64,000 bases of DNA from DATKDF01 sp963752045 (GCA_963752045.1 CAVVWN010000012.1:1-64000); one strand, 5' to 3'; positions 1-9,494 are shown, counted from the first letter of the stretch. Notes: generated by a model not told the origin, from the sequence alone. Numbers and translations: made by a program.

Positions 1-50
1 CGCGCTCCGCGATACGCGGTCTCCGGAGCGAGCGCGTGCTCGTGGTGTGA
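1..50 (+). pseudogene. Fragment of a tyrosine integrase gene
   Basis: Bases 20-45 are identical over 26 nt to 9052-9077, inside the intact integrase of this window, and bases 1-19 also align to 9031-9049 with a few substitutions; a 2-nt deletion lies between the two blocks. The matching stretch encodes the part of the catalytic domain between the first catalytic Arg and the HxxR motif. Homology stops after about base 45. This is the relic of a related integrase, perhaps from an earlier or tandem element at the same site. Its left part is outside the window. Confidence 0.6.
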
Positions 51-111
51 GCTAAGAACGTCAGGGGGACCGGTCTCTCCCTGACACGGGACCGCCAACA
101 ACTTCGAGCGA

Positions 112-790
112 TCAGCTCCCTACTTTCAGTTGTCGAAGGCCCTTGGCGAAAACGGCCTGAGCCACTGCACCAGACAGCCGAAGCTTGGCTTCCAGAACGT
201 CGTTCTTGACCGTTCCGAGGACGAAGGTCGGCGTGCCGGAAACCCCTAGCTTGACGGCAGCCTCGACGTCCTGGTCGACGATCTCCCGACCGAGTCCTAC
301 GGCACACTGATCAAGCCTCTGAGAGTCAAGGCCCAACGACTTCAAAGCGACTCAGCGGTCACCGATGAGGATGGCGACGCCTGGTACAGGAAGCGCACGG
401 ACTTCCCAAGGATCGCTCTTGAGGGACGCACACGCCGACAGGAGAGCTAGGCGACGGGCATGCGCGTGCAACCGACCAAGCGGAAAGTGCTTCAACACCA
501 ACCTCAACTGGCCTCGGTCATATTCTGACTTTGAGCCAAGGCATGAGCCCATCTGCGGCGATCTGGCAGAACTGGCATTCGAAGTCAGCAAACACCATGA
601 CCGCGCGAGCCGCTTGGGTGTTGCCAAGGCTGGGCGAGGCGCCAAACGCGATCTGGATGGGGTCGATTGCGCTCCAACCATCCTCGTTGTTCGCGGGGTA
701 GGCTCGTTGGAGGATCACGATGACGGCGGCCACCAGAACTGCTCCGGTCGCGGCAGTTTCTAATGCACGTGCGATAGTCCACTTGGTCAT
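112..790 (-). pseudogene. Frameshifted DsbA-like thioredoxin-fold oxidoreductase
   Basis: The product would be a membrane-anchored, periplasm-facing thiol oxidoreductase. The first frame starts at ATG 788-790, has an N-terminal membrane segment (about residues 8-27) and reaches the active-site motif FECQFC. Reading then has to move to a second frame (KHFPLGRLHAHARRLA, then SACA), and then to a third that carries the cis-Pro loop GVSGTPTFVLG and ends at 112. All landmarks of the DsbA/thioredoxin_4 family occur in the right order but in three frames, so the gene is dead unless the sequence has errors. It lies 8 nt after the end of the permease relic, as if once in one operon with it. Confidence 0.7.
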
Positions 791-798
791 TGTGTCCC

Positions 799-3232
799 TC
801 ATCGAACCGCTCGAAGCAGCCCTACTGCTCCCTGAGAACTGTCGATGGCTCTTATCCGCGCCATCTTCCAGATGGGCTGAGCCATCGCGATTGCGACTGC
901 GCCGAGCAAGCATCCGACGCCCACGGCCAGGGCGAGAGGTTGCGTGGCAGACACACCAAGCAAGACATGACGCAGGCCGTACCCGGCGGCCAGCGAGAGT
1001 GGCACCGACGAGGAGGCCCATGCCGCCGACAGAAGCGTTCCCGGCCCAACACGCGGGCAATGTCTGCCAGGCCCGCGCCGAGCGCGACCCGCAGGGCGCA
1101 CTCCTTGCGTCGTTGATTGGCGGCCCGCCTGCCAATCGCGTAGAGTCCTGCCACGGCCAGGAAGACGGCCGCCGAACCGAAGAGCTGGGCACTGCGAGCT
1201 CTGAGTGCTTCGGCCGCGAGCGAACGCTCCAGCAGCACCTCGACTGGCTGTATCGAGGTGACGACGACCGTGGGGTCGAACTCCCGGACCGCGTGCCGAA
1301 TCGCAGCGGCGGTGACGGTGACGCCCGGAGAGAACCGAAGGATGAGACTCTCTAACGCATCCAACGTATTCGCCGGGATGTAAAGAACCGGCACATCGTT
1401 TTGCCGATAGTCCTCGTGTGTGACGTCCCACCACCCCAACCACGATGCGCGGTTGAGATCGTGAGCCAAACAAGAGCTGGGCGCCGAGCGCCGGGCCGTT
1501 GATTTGGCGAGCCAGTGATTCCGACACGATCACATTGACGGCTCCGCCGAGTGGCGACCACGCGGTATCCGAGAACTCGAACAGTCGCCCGGACACCAGC
1601 CGAATGCCCATCGTCTCAAAGTAGGCGCCGGATACACCCTGTACCTGCACAGGTGACGGAGCCGTATCGCCAGGCAAGAGGAACGAGGCCGTACGAATGT
1701 GACTCGCAAAGGGCGCGTCACGAACCGCGGCGGCGGCCGTGACGCCGGGCAACCGACGGACGGATTCCACCAGGGCTTCTTGGTAGCCGGCAGCTTCGAA
1801 GGATTCAGTCGATCGCCGGCGTCGTCTGACGGCCACGTCGTCGGTCTGAGCTGACGCACCATCAGGTCCTTCGGATCGAACCCCAGGGGCTGCGACGTCA
1901 GGCGCCACACCGTTTGCTCGAGGAGGAACGCAACTGCAACACCAACATCAGGCACGCTGCCAGCTGCGCGCCAAGGAGGAGACGGTGGCTTCCGGCAAGC
2001 CTCGATGTCGCGCGCGCGAGGCTGAACACCGGCGATCGAACCGCGAGCCGAGCGGGCCACGATGAGTGCCGGCAGGGCGGTCGCCAGCATAATCGCGCCG
2101 GCGGTGATCAGGAGCGACAGGGGAAACACCGTCCAGTCGCCCTAAGACCGACGCCGAGCAACGTCAGCGACGGAGCAGCGTGGCCACCGCATACGTGACC
2201 AGCCAGAAGGCGATTGGCCCAGCAAGGCAAGTAGCCGCCAGCGTCAGGACAGCCTGGCGGGCGACGAACTGTGTCGCAGCAGCCGTTGGGGCCTCGCCCC
2301 AGCGAGAGTCGAACGGCGAGTTCGTCCCGGCGTCGACGATCTCGCTGAGGTGGCGATCGCCGCAGTACCGCCGACGGCAACGATCAAGACGATCAGAGCG
2401 GCCAGGCCGAGGAGTGTGGTTTCCGCGGCCTCACCAAACACATCGTCGGCCACCTTGACTACCTGGCGCCTCGAGCGGCCCTCCCCCCTTCGTCAAGTAG
2501 CGGCACGAGCTCCGAGGCGCCGGATTGGGCCGCTTCAAGGGCGTCCGCCGAGGCAAGGCGAGCCACGGCAACTGGAGCGCCTGAGCCGGCGTCCGAGGTC
2601 GACGAGGCCGGTATACCCGACGGGAGCACCAAGTCGGGACTCGTTCTGGAGGGCAACCGCCTGCGGCAGGCACCCCGACGATCGTCCGAACGCGGTGGTC
2701 AAAACGCAGCTGTAGGTAGCCTACCGTCTGCCCCAAACGTCCTTGCGTCCGCCAAATGGGTCTGCGAGTAAATCCCCGAGATCAAGACCGCTCCGTCATG
2801 GGCCGCCGCGTCCCTCGGCAATGAACAACCTGCCGACGACCGGCTTCACTCCCAAGACCGGCAGCACCGACGCAGACACCTTCCACGTTTCAACGATGGC
2901 GCGACTGGGTCGATCGAGGACGACGTCTCGCGTTGACGCGCCGACGTCCTGGAACGCTGGAAGCGCCCTCAACGCCTGCCAGCTTGCCGAAGACACACCG
3001 GACGGCCGCGGTCGAATGGTGAGGCATCCCGTGCACGGGAGCTGATGTAGACCAGGCTCTCCGCGTCCGGAAACGGCAGCGGCCGCAGGAGAACGATGCT
3101 AGCCACGGTCAAGATCGCAGTTGAAGTGGCAATGGCACCAACGAGCCCGAGCAGCGACCAGCGGCTCGTCGCCGGGCGCCTCCAGACGGCCCGAACCGCG
3201 GCGCCGACGTCTTCAACGAGCGAGTGGATCAT
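799..3232 (-). pseudogene. Decayed ADOP-family MacB/FtsX-type ABC permease
   Basis: The N-terminus (ATG at 3230-3232) has the typical start of Acidobacterial ADOP permeases: a short amphipathic stretch, a first transmembrane helix and the motif LRPLPFPDAESLVYI. Further family blocks appear in shifting frames: a MacB periplasmic region near 1530-2129 (SQPLGFDPKDLM), GIRLVSGRLFEFSD, the FtsX core with RKECALRVALGAGLADI, and a C-terminal helix ending in RAIDSSQGAVGLLRAVR at 799. At least five frame changes are needed, so it cannot make a functional protein. Size and order match the intact homologue at 50760-53300. Confidence 0.75.
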
Positions 3233-3252
3233 GTGTGAAGGCGATTCCAGTC

Positions 3253-3287
3253 GGTGGGGGATTGAGTCTTTGGCCGAATCCCCCACC
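3253..3287. terminator. Hairpin, 11-bp perfect stem
   Basis: GGTGGGGGATT (3253-3263) pairs exactly with AATCCCCCACC (3277-3287) around a 13-nt loop. It lies downstream of the minus-strand peptide gene ending at 3486 and upstream of the permease relic, where a terminator would be expected. No T-run follows, so the role is inferred from position. Confidence 0.4.
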
Positions 3288-3318
3288 TGAGCTAGACTCT
3301 TGTCTTGGCTCTAGTCTA

Positions 3319-3346
3319 ACCTGTCAGCGCTGTTCTGCTGACAGGT
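3319..3346. terminator. Hairpin, 10-bp perfect stem
   Basis: ACCTGTCAGC (3319-3328) pairs with GCTGACAGGT (3337-3346) around an 8-nt loop. It is the first of two hairpins met by transcription leaving the gene that stops at 3486 on the minus strand. No U-tract is visible. Confidence 0.4.
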
Positions 3347-3485
3347 CTTGAGTTTACGTTGATGGCATCGGGAAACGTGATAGAACTGCCCCTGCGCAAT
3401 CAAACCGCTGCAGAGCTTATCGCTCGGTATTCACCGTCAACGACTGATACTCGCCGAGCATCGACTCAATCTTCGAGAGATCTCC

Positions 3486-3800
3486 CTAATCGCCGCGGTA
3501 TCGAAGTGCATCGATTTCCACAGCTGGGAGGCCTTCGATGCATTGCGGATGATCGTCGTTGCACGGGTCACTGAGGCAAGGTCGTGGGGTGATCCTCACC
3601 GCGCGAGTCCCGATCTCCGATACGTAGGCATAGTGTTTGCCGGTTTCGCAATACTCCCTCTCCCCGCCATTCACGCACATGATTTGAGCGCACCTGGCTT
3701 GAACAACCGGCTCAGAGAACCCGACTACGCCCAGAACAATTGCGAAACACACAAGCCGGATTCCCCAATGGACCATGCGCGCCGTAACGCTTATCCTCAT
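3486..3800 (-). CDS. Small secreted six-cysteine protein, unknown family
   Basis: A 104-residue protein with a basic N-terminus, a hydrophobic signal segment (about residues 10-30) and a probable cleavage site after VVQA. The mature part begins with a cysteine and contains six in all (C-x4-C, a C after GEREY, then CLSDPC and C before IEGL), suggesting three disulfides. The frame is open upstream into the beta-propeller gene, but I place the start at ATG 3798-3800 because a perfect Shine-Dalgarno AAGGAGGA lies just before it. Two DsbA-like relics and an ABC permease relic nearby would fit export and oxidative folding of this product. I do not recognise the family. Confidence 0.6.
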   Translation of the reverse strand: MRISVTARMVHWGIRLVCFAIVLGVVGFSEPVVQARCAQIMCVNGGEREYCETGKHYAYVSEIGTRAVRITPRPCLSDPCNDDHPQCIEGLPAVEIDALRYRGD

Positions 3801-4985
3801 CGTACTTCCTCCTTCCCTCCAACTACTTCCTGACTGCGATCGGCATCCACATTCGACACCCGCCGCTCGATCGGCAGAGGCAGCACTCGCGATAGCGAAC
3901 GAGCCGCCGCGTCGCATGAGTTCGCGATCGAATCGTTTCATCGCGACGACGCTCCCGGTGTCGCTCCGTACGGCCTCGAGGACCCAGTCGAAGCGACGGT
4001 CCTCGAGTTCGGCACGTTCGCGCGGCGTCGCAGCAAGTTCCTCCTCATCGGAGATCCGCCGGGGAATCCACTGCGGATCCGGCGCTTTGTACAGAATCCA
4101 GACGAGATCCTCTTCTGCCCAAATCGTCAGGACGAAGGGGCTGGCAACCTGATCTGCTGGTGCTGGTCTGCTGGACTCGCGAAACCACGTCGACTGGACC
4201 GTGACCTGCGCGACGCGGCGGCCGGTTGAAGGGTCCCAACGTTCGAGCAACCTGCCGCCCGGCGCGATGCTCCAGATGGTGCCGTCAGAATTGAGGCAAA
4301 CGGCTCGCGAGTTCTTGAAGACGTCGGCCGAACGAAACGGACCCTCGTCAGCGCCAAACGACCTCACGATGACGCCGTCCTTCGACATGGCGTGGAGGGG
4401 ATGCCCGACCAGGGCTGGCGTTGCGATCTGTCTGACAACGAGGAACCCGCCACCGCCCAGCGGCAGGGCGGGAGGCTGAGGTAGTTCCGTCTTCGTTGTC
4501 ACCTGATAGTCGGCATCAAAAGTCAGCAGCGCACCTGACCTCATGTCGTACGCTTGCACAGCTCCCATCGGGTCAACGAAGAAACCGGCGATGAGCCCAA
4601 CGCTGGGGCGGGGCGAATCGAGTAGTCTCCCTTGTGTATCGAAAATCAAGAGCTGGGGAGAGTCAGCCGAGACTGCGGCATACCGACCACGGCTATCACG
4701 CACGACCCTCCCGCTGATCGTAGTGATCTCGACTCCAGACAAGGTAACCATCGATTTCTTCTCGATGGTGCACCCACTACGGCATACCGCCGGAGTCTGG
4801 TCCACATCGGCCGTCACACCGTTAGAACCAAGGCGCTCAGCCGTTGCTCCAAGGGCAACACATAGCGTCGCGACCACCACCACGGCGACTAGGGCCAGCC
4901 AACAACTCGACCGACTCGTGACTGGGGCCCGTCGGCCCGATCTGTTGCTTGAGGGAGGGTCTAACGCCGAGTCAGTACATTTCAC
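3797..4985 (-). CDS. Membrane-anchored six-bladed beta-propeller-like protein, frameshifted near its 3' end
   Basis: An N-terminal membrane segment (about residues 27-48) is followed by repeated propeller-like strands (GRYAAVSADSPQLLIFD, GAVQAYDMRSGALLTFD, GTIWSIAPGGRLLERWD), resembling the six-bladed/NHL-type proteins common in Acidobacteriota. As sequenced, the frame runs on into the next gene with no stop. In the +1 frame the tail would end in GGKEEVR with TGA at 3797-3799 overlapping the next ATG (ATGA), so a one-base indel near 3890-3910 has probably removed the native stop. AGGAGG precedes the start ATG. The function is unknown; it probably acts in the envelope next to the cysteine-rich peptide. 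Confidence 0.6.
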
Positions 4986-5001
4986 TGTTGATTGTCCTCC
5001 T

Positions 5002-5223
5002 TCAATGCGTCAGCGAAGGTCGCATGACCATGACGACTGGCGCGACAGGCCTGCCCTTGGTCGGCGCGCCGTTAGTCGATATCGGTGCTTCGGTCACCGG
5101 CAGGCTCGGCGGCACAGCCGGCCAGATCCGGCTGCGGTTTGCCCACACCAGCGCCCCACAGGTGGCGACGATCGCGATCGTCGTCGCCAAGTCCACGAAC
5201 GTCCGGCTTCGAGTGCTCAGCAT
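5002..5223 (-). pseudogene. Truncated DsbA-like thioredoxin-fold protein
   Basis: A 73-residue frame with an N-terminal membrane helix (about residues 12-28), a proline-rich linker and the stretch GRPVAPVVMV, which aligns with the strand just before the CxxC site in the oxidoreductase relic at 112-790 (AARAVMVFADFECQFC). The frame then diverges and stops before any active site. It is most simply a 5' remnant of a second copy. The Shine-Dalgarno of the next gene overlaps its end. Confidence 0.5.
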
Positions 5224-5339
5224 TGGGCGAAGACCCGAATCGGAACTTTACTCCTACTGCGGCATCGCTGGAACCCCTTGCGCGTTGACGATTCCCGCAA
5301 TTCGTTGACAGATCCCGCTGTGCTGTGTGGATCCGGTCA

Positions 5340-5795
5340 TCACCGGGTCTTCCGTGTCCCGGAGCGGTGCCGCTTCTGGCGTGCCCATTGCCGCTTCCGC
5401 CACTCGCCCGGCGTCACCCCCAGAGCGTGCCGGAAACAGCGAACGAGCTGCTCCGAATACCATCCGACCATGCGCGCGGCGTCTTTGACGGTATTCCGCC
5501 GGTCGAGAAGATAGACCTTGGCGCGCTTGAGGCGCGCGTCCGCGACATGCTCCGGGAACGGCCGGCCCGTTTCCAAGTTGAGCAGATGCGACACCAGGGA
5601 TTCCGATCGGCGGAGCGCCGCCGCAATGTGCGCCAGCCGGATGTGCTCATCGCAGGCGCGTGCGTCGATGTTTTCAAGGACGCGTTTCGTCAAATCGCTG
5701 AGCTGCCGGTTGGTCTGCTGCCTGCGGCCGCGCCGACGCCGAGTTTCTGAACCGCTCGTGCCAGTCGTGGATCGTTCATGGCCGTCGTCCCCCAT
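5340..5795 (-). CDS. Small AraC/XylS-type HTH transcriptional regulator
   Basis: About 151 residues from ATG 5793-5795, which is preceded by GGAGG at a good distance; the frame is open further upstream but without family resemblance. The C-terminal 100 residues hold the two-helix AraC DNA-binding domain: the first HTH around HIRLAHIAAALRRSESLVSHLL, and the second with DAARMVGWYSEQLVRCFRHALGVTPGEWRK, including the family's terminal signature. The N-terminus is short, basic and lacks a sugar-binding cupin, so the ligand is unknown. It reads towards the propeller/peptide genes and could be their regulator. Confidence 0.65.
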   Translation of the reverse strand: MGDDGHERSTTGTSGSETRRRRGRRQQTNRQLSDLTKRVLENIDARACDEHIRLAHIAAALRRSESLVSHLLNLETGRPFPEHVADARLKRAKVYLLDRRNTVKDAARMVGWYSEQLVRCFRHALGVTPGEWRKRQWARQKRHRSGTRKTR

Positions 5796-6032
5796 TGAGG
5801 CCCTCCACAGACAGACGCGCGGCAGATACAGGCCTGGATTTCCAGAGCTGCAGCCGCTGGATTCGACGCTGGCGACCGCCAACATTGCAGAATCCGTACC
5901 CCACGACAGTATCGTTCGGATCGGCCGGATCCCGGTGCACAGGTGTACAAACAGCGGCAAATCTGTGAAGTAGATTACGTTTCTGTCAGCGGTGCCCGGC
6001 AGGTGCCGCAACGAGCACTTGCCCGTCGCCGG

Positions 6033-6899
6033 TCACGTGTATCCGCTCGGCCGCGACCGGTGGCCGGAGCAGATGACGACAGACCTGTTCCAGCCTCGGG
6101 CGCTGCCCAGCCGGAATGACCAGCCTCGCGCGCAGGCTGAAGCCGCCGCGTCCACCCACGGATCCAGCGCCCGGCTTCCACCTCGTCGGCCACGAGCCCG
6201 CGCGAGGCTTGGTGTCGCGCGACCTGCGGCTCCACAGTCGCGAGCACCCCCCTCACGTCCGGCGTCGTCGGGCGTCGAGTCCGGTGGAAGGCGGGCACCC
6301 CGTCCGCGCCCGGGGGGCAGCCACGCCATCGAGCACGAGCGCGTGAAAGTGCGGGTTCAAGTTCAGCGCGCCACCGAAGCGTTGAATGACGACCACGGCG
6401 CCGCCTCGGCCACCGTCCACGCCGTCGTCCCGGGCCCGCTCACGCACGACGCGAAACGCCGCCCAGGACGCGGTCGACCACGTGCGCCGCGCGTTCGGCC
6501 ATGCGTCGCCCGCCGCAACTCGGGCACACCCCGCGGCCCTTGCAGGAAAACGCGACCAGCCGGTCCAGGCCACAGCCGTCGCAGCGGAACCGCGCGAAGC
6601 CGCCGGCGAGCCCCGGGGTCCCCGCCACGCGGACTGTGCGTAGTGGGTGGGAGCCAGCCGCATCGGAGAAACTGCCGGAGCGCCTGCTCGACAAACCGTG
6701 GCACACATTCCCCGTCCCGGACGCTCTCCGCCTCGGCGAGGAGGGTCTCGAGGTCGCGCACGACCTGGTACAGCACCTCCGCGTCGGGACACCGCGGCGC
6801 GTACATCGTCGAGGGAGGGCCATCGACGACGATGGCTGCGCACGCCGCATGCCAGAGCCGAGACCGCGCACCCGGGCGGGTGCTCAGGCGGAGGCACAA
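6033..6899 (-). pseudogene. Decayed IS91-family (Y2) transposase
   Basis: Blocks of an IS91-type transposase appear in order but in different frames. An N-terminal segment reads YQVVRDLETLLAEAE then FVEQALRQFLRCGWL. The zinc-binding domain follows with CDGCG and CKGRGVCPSCGGRRM, then the Rep-like HUH region with LNPHFHALVLDGV, and a downstream low-complexity tail. Frameshifts break it between these blocks, and the region with the two catalytic tyrosines cannot be read in a continuous frame. No ends typical of IS91 (oriIS, terIS) could be identified by eye. Confidence 0.7.
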
Positions 6900-7059
6900 C
6901 CGGGTTGGCAGACCTTGCGGTCGGGCCGCGCGAGCAGGGTCGCAGGTTCTTCAACAACCGCCGCGGTTTACCGTGGTTCACCAACCGCCGACACGAACTG
7001 TGACGTTGTCACATTGTGACATGCGTAGCAGAGCTCGGTTCTCAAGCCGTGTAGCGTAA

Positions 7060-8006
7060 GGAAACCGAGCGGCGAGCCCCATGAGACCGACGGGACACGG
7101 TCCCCGCGGGGACAGACGCCGAGGGTTCATCCGAATAGGCCGGGAAACGGTGGCCTTCATCCTTCTCCGCGAGTTCGACGTGGCCCTCCCTGCGGGTGGC
7201 CCTGCTCGAGCGCGCCTGCAAACGGCAACCTGCACGTGACGACACACCGAACGATCGAGCGGAACGGTCCGAGCCGCCAGGTGTCGGTAGTCCAGCGCTT
7301 CAATGGCCTCGGTGGCGACCTGGAAGGCCGAGCAGGTCTCGTCTACGCCTACGTTGTGCTCGGTCGGCTCTGGAACTTCAGCCAATCCGCCTGCCGGCGC
7401 TTCGTCGCGTGCGAGCTGACGTTCACGCATCCACGTCTGGCGGCGTGTCGGAGGCCGCATGAGGTCCTCAGCGCGCTGGGGACTGCCGGCCCCAGGCTGA
7501 GCCCAGGGCTTGGCCCCATGGTTGGCCCCCGAGCGTTGAGTTTCATCGCGACAAACTGGGCCTCGACGCCGACAGGGCTGGTCGCGGCGACGGTCCCGGG
7601 CATGGTCCCAGGCAAGGGGGGAGCGACCCCCTCCGCCGCGGGGGTCGCTCCCCCCTTGCGCATCACGGACGGGGCCAGCGTTCTGCACGGTTCGAGCGCT
7701 GTGCAGGTTCACCGCGCGGCCGCCGCCGTGCGCAAGACCCGTCTGTGCTCCTGCGCAGCCGGAGACGTCCGGGCGGCCACCGGGCCACTCGCGACCGTTG
7801 ACGCCAGGGGCCGCACCGAATGCTCGCGGCCGAGCACGCCGCGGTTACGAAGCTCGGCCATCACGCGTTCGATTCTGGGGCCGCCCTCGGATCGGTCAAG
7901 GCTCGTCGCCCTGCTCCGCCCGCTTCGCGGCTGCGGCCTTGACCAATCCTCCGGCCGGCCCGGCTGGGCTCATGCGTGATGGCCCCGGTGTGCACGGCAC
8001 GGGCTC
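7060..8006. other. About 950 bp without a recognisable gene
   Basis: This stretch lies between the IS91 relic and the excisionase-like gene. Open frames exist on both strands but none shows a family motif; the longest are typical high-GC shadows or relics. The one distinct structure is the 20-bp perfect hairpin at 7612-7659. It is probably decayed mobile-element DNA. Confidence 0.4.
7612..7659. repeat. Perfect 20-bp inverted repeat (REP/MITE-like hairpin)
   Basis: GCAAGGGGGGAGCGACCCCC (7612-7631) is an exact inverted repeat of 7640-7659 around an 8-nt loop. The stem is very GC-rich. It is not next to an intact gene end and has no T-run, so a mobile palindromic repeat is at least as likely as a terminator. 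Confidence 0.6.
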
Positions 8007-8261
8007 TTGCGTCAGCTCACACTCTTCGCAGTGAGGTCTATTCGAGTGCAGACACGGAACCCGGACGAGGCTCTGTTGCTGACCGCCGATGAAGTCGGTG
8101 CGCTGCTCCGAATCAGCCGCAAGGCCGTCTACGCGTTGATCGAGCGTCGACAACTGCCGGGCGTCAGGCGCATTGGCCGCCGTGTCCGGATTGACCGACG
8201 CGAGCTGCTAGACTGGCTCGACCACAACTGCGCGTCGTCGCCAGAGGAGAAATGGCGATGA
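8007..8261 (+). CDS. Excisionase-like MerR/HTH_17 DNA-binding protein
   Basis: Up to 84 residues; an in-frame GTG at 8046 is a plausible later start that keeps the whole domain. LLLTADEVGALLRISRKAV is the winged-helix HTH of the HTH_17/excisionase family, followed by LPGVRRIGRRVRIDRREL. Such proteins bend DNA at attachment sites and set the direction of tyrosine integrases, or act as small regulators. Its 3' end overlaps the integrase start by 10 nt, so the pair is one operon and probably the Xis/Int module of the island. Confidence 0.75.
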   Translation: MRQLTLFAVRSIRVQTRNPDEALLLTADEVGALLRISRKAVYALIERRQLPGVRRIGRRVRIDRRELLDWLDHNCASSPEEKWR

Positions 8262-9379
8262 GCGTAAAGACGCGGCCGTACGTGAACGGTGGCTGGGAGG
8301 TGGACATTCGATTCCGCCTGCCGGACGGCACCGAAGTGAGAGAGCGCACGAAGAGCCCCGTGTCGGGCAAGTCGGCCTCGCAGCGTTGGGCCGAGGATCG
8401 TGAACGGGTCCTGCTGCTGCGAGGCAAACCGAGACCGCGGGCAGAACGGGAGGTGAAACCAGTCACGACGTTGAACGAGTTCGCGCCCAGGTTCCTCGAC
8501 GGGTACGCGAGAGCGAACCGTCAGAAGCCGAGCGGGGTGGCGTCAAAAGAGACCATCCTGCGCGTGCACCTGGGCCGGCACCTGGGCGAGAAGCCGCTCG
8601 ACCAGATCACGACCGAGGACGTGCAGCGGTTGAAGGCCGAGCTTCGAGGACGAGCCCCGAAGACGGTCAACAACGTGCTCACGGTCTTGAGCGTGGCGCT
8701 CAAGACGGCCGTCGCGTGGGGCGTCATCAACCGAGTGCCTTGCACGATCGAACTCGTGAAGACGACGGCACGGGCCGCGACGTTTCTGGACTTCGCGGCC
8801 TACGAGCGGCTGATGATCGCCGCTCGAGCAGACGGTGCGCTGGCGACCGCGGTCGTTCTGCTCGGAGGCGACGCCGGCCTCAGATGCGGCGAGATGATGG
8901 CCCTCGGGTGGGAAGACGTGAACCTGGCGCAGCGGCAATTGGCGGTGACCCGATCCGAGTGGAAGGGCCACATGACCGCCCCGAAGGGAGGTCGGGTGCG
9001 ATACATCCCGCTGACGGTTCGGCTGACCGACGCGCTACGAGACACGCGGCATCTCCGGAGCGAGCGCGTGCTCGTGGACAGCGAAGGCCGGGCCCTGACG
9101 CAGAAGGTGGTCCAGGGCATCGTGCGGCGCGTGGCTCGCAAGGCAGGCGTGCAATCGGGCGTGCACACACTACGCCACACCTTCTGCTCGCATCTGGCCA
9201 TGCGTGGCGCGCCGGCCCGGGCGATCCAGGAGCTGGCCGGCCACCAGGACTTGACGACGACGCAGCGGTACATGCACCTGAGTCCGGCGGCGCTGCAGTC
9301 GGCCATCGAGATGCTCGAAGGACGGCCGAACGCGCCAGGCCATGGAGGAATACTGGAGGCCGCGGGAAAAGCGATGTGA
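8252..9379 (+). CDS. Tyrosine recombinase / phage-type integrase
   Basis: 375 residues, full length. Residues 1-70 form a basic arm-type N-terminus, about 75-165 the core-binding (SAM-like) domain, and about 175-345 the catalytic domain. The catalytic set is complete: Arg211 (GLRCGEM), Lys245 region, His305 and Arg308 (HTLRHT), His331 (AGHQD) and Tyr340 (TTQRYMHL). GGAG lies just before the ATG; a second ATG two codons on is an alternative start. It ends about 115 bp from the 3' end of ssrA, in the usual geometry of integrases that use tmRNA as attB. All key residues are kept although many genes to its left are broken. Confidence 0.9.
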   Translation: MAMSVKTRPYVNGGWEVDIRFRLPDGTEVRERTKSPVSGKSASQRWAEDRERVLLLRGKPRPRAEREVKPVTTLNEFAPRFLDGYARANRQKPSGVASKETILRVHLGRHLGEKPLDQITTEDVQRLKAELRGRAPKTVNNVLTVLSVALKTAVAWGVINRVPCTIELVKTTARAATFLDFAAYERLMIAARADGALATAVVLLGGDAGLRCGEMMALGWEDVNLAQRQLAVTRSEWKGHMTAPKGGRVRYIPLTVRLTDALRDTRHLRSERVLVDSEGRALTQKVVQGIVRRVARKAGVQSGVHTLRHTFCSHLAMRGAPARAIQELAGHQDLTTTQRYMHLSPAALQSAIEMLEGRPNAPGHGGILEAAGKAM

Positions 9380-9437
9380 TGGACTCGGTTGAAGCGAAAG
9401 GTGGCTTGCCAACCGAAGCGCGCAAGTGACTGAGTCG

Positions 9438-9494
9438 GCCCACCTTCGCCAAGGCTACGGTGGGCAACCTTCGCCTGACACACGCGCGAAGGTT
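9438..9494. terminator. Two consecutive hairpins at the 3' end of ssrA, within the probable integration junction
   Basis: GCCCACC (9438-9444) pairs with GGTGGGC (9459-9465). AACCTTCGC (9466-9474) pairs perfectly with GCGAAGGTT (9486-9494), whose last base is the terminal A of the tmRNA CCA. For minus-strand transcription the structures come immediately after ssrA and could stop or process it. No U-run follows. The same stretch lies between the integrase and its presumed attachment site. Confidence 0.45.

Noticed and set aside
6978..7712. A 244-codon minus-strand frame beside the IS91 relic
   Set aside because: No family motif, crosses the 7612-7659 hairpin, and shows Arg/Pro-rich shadow composition.
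8716..9429. Second open frame inside the integrase gene
   Set aside because: It is a plus-strand shadow in another frame, Arg/Gly-rich, whereas the integrase frame has all catalytic residues.
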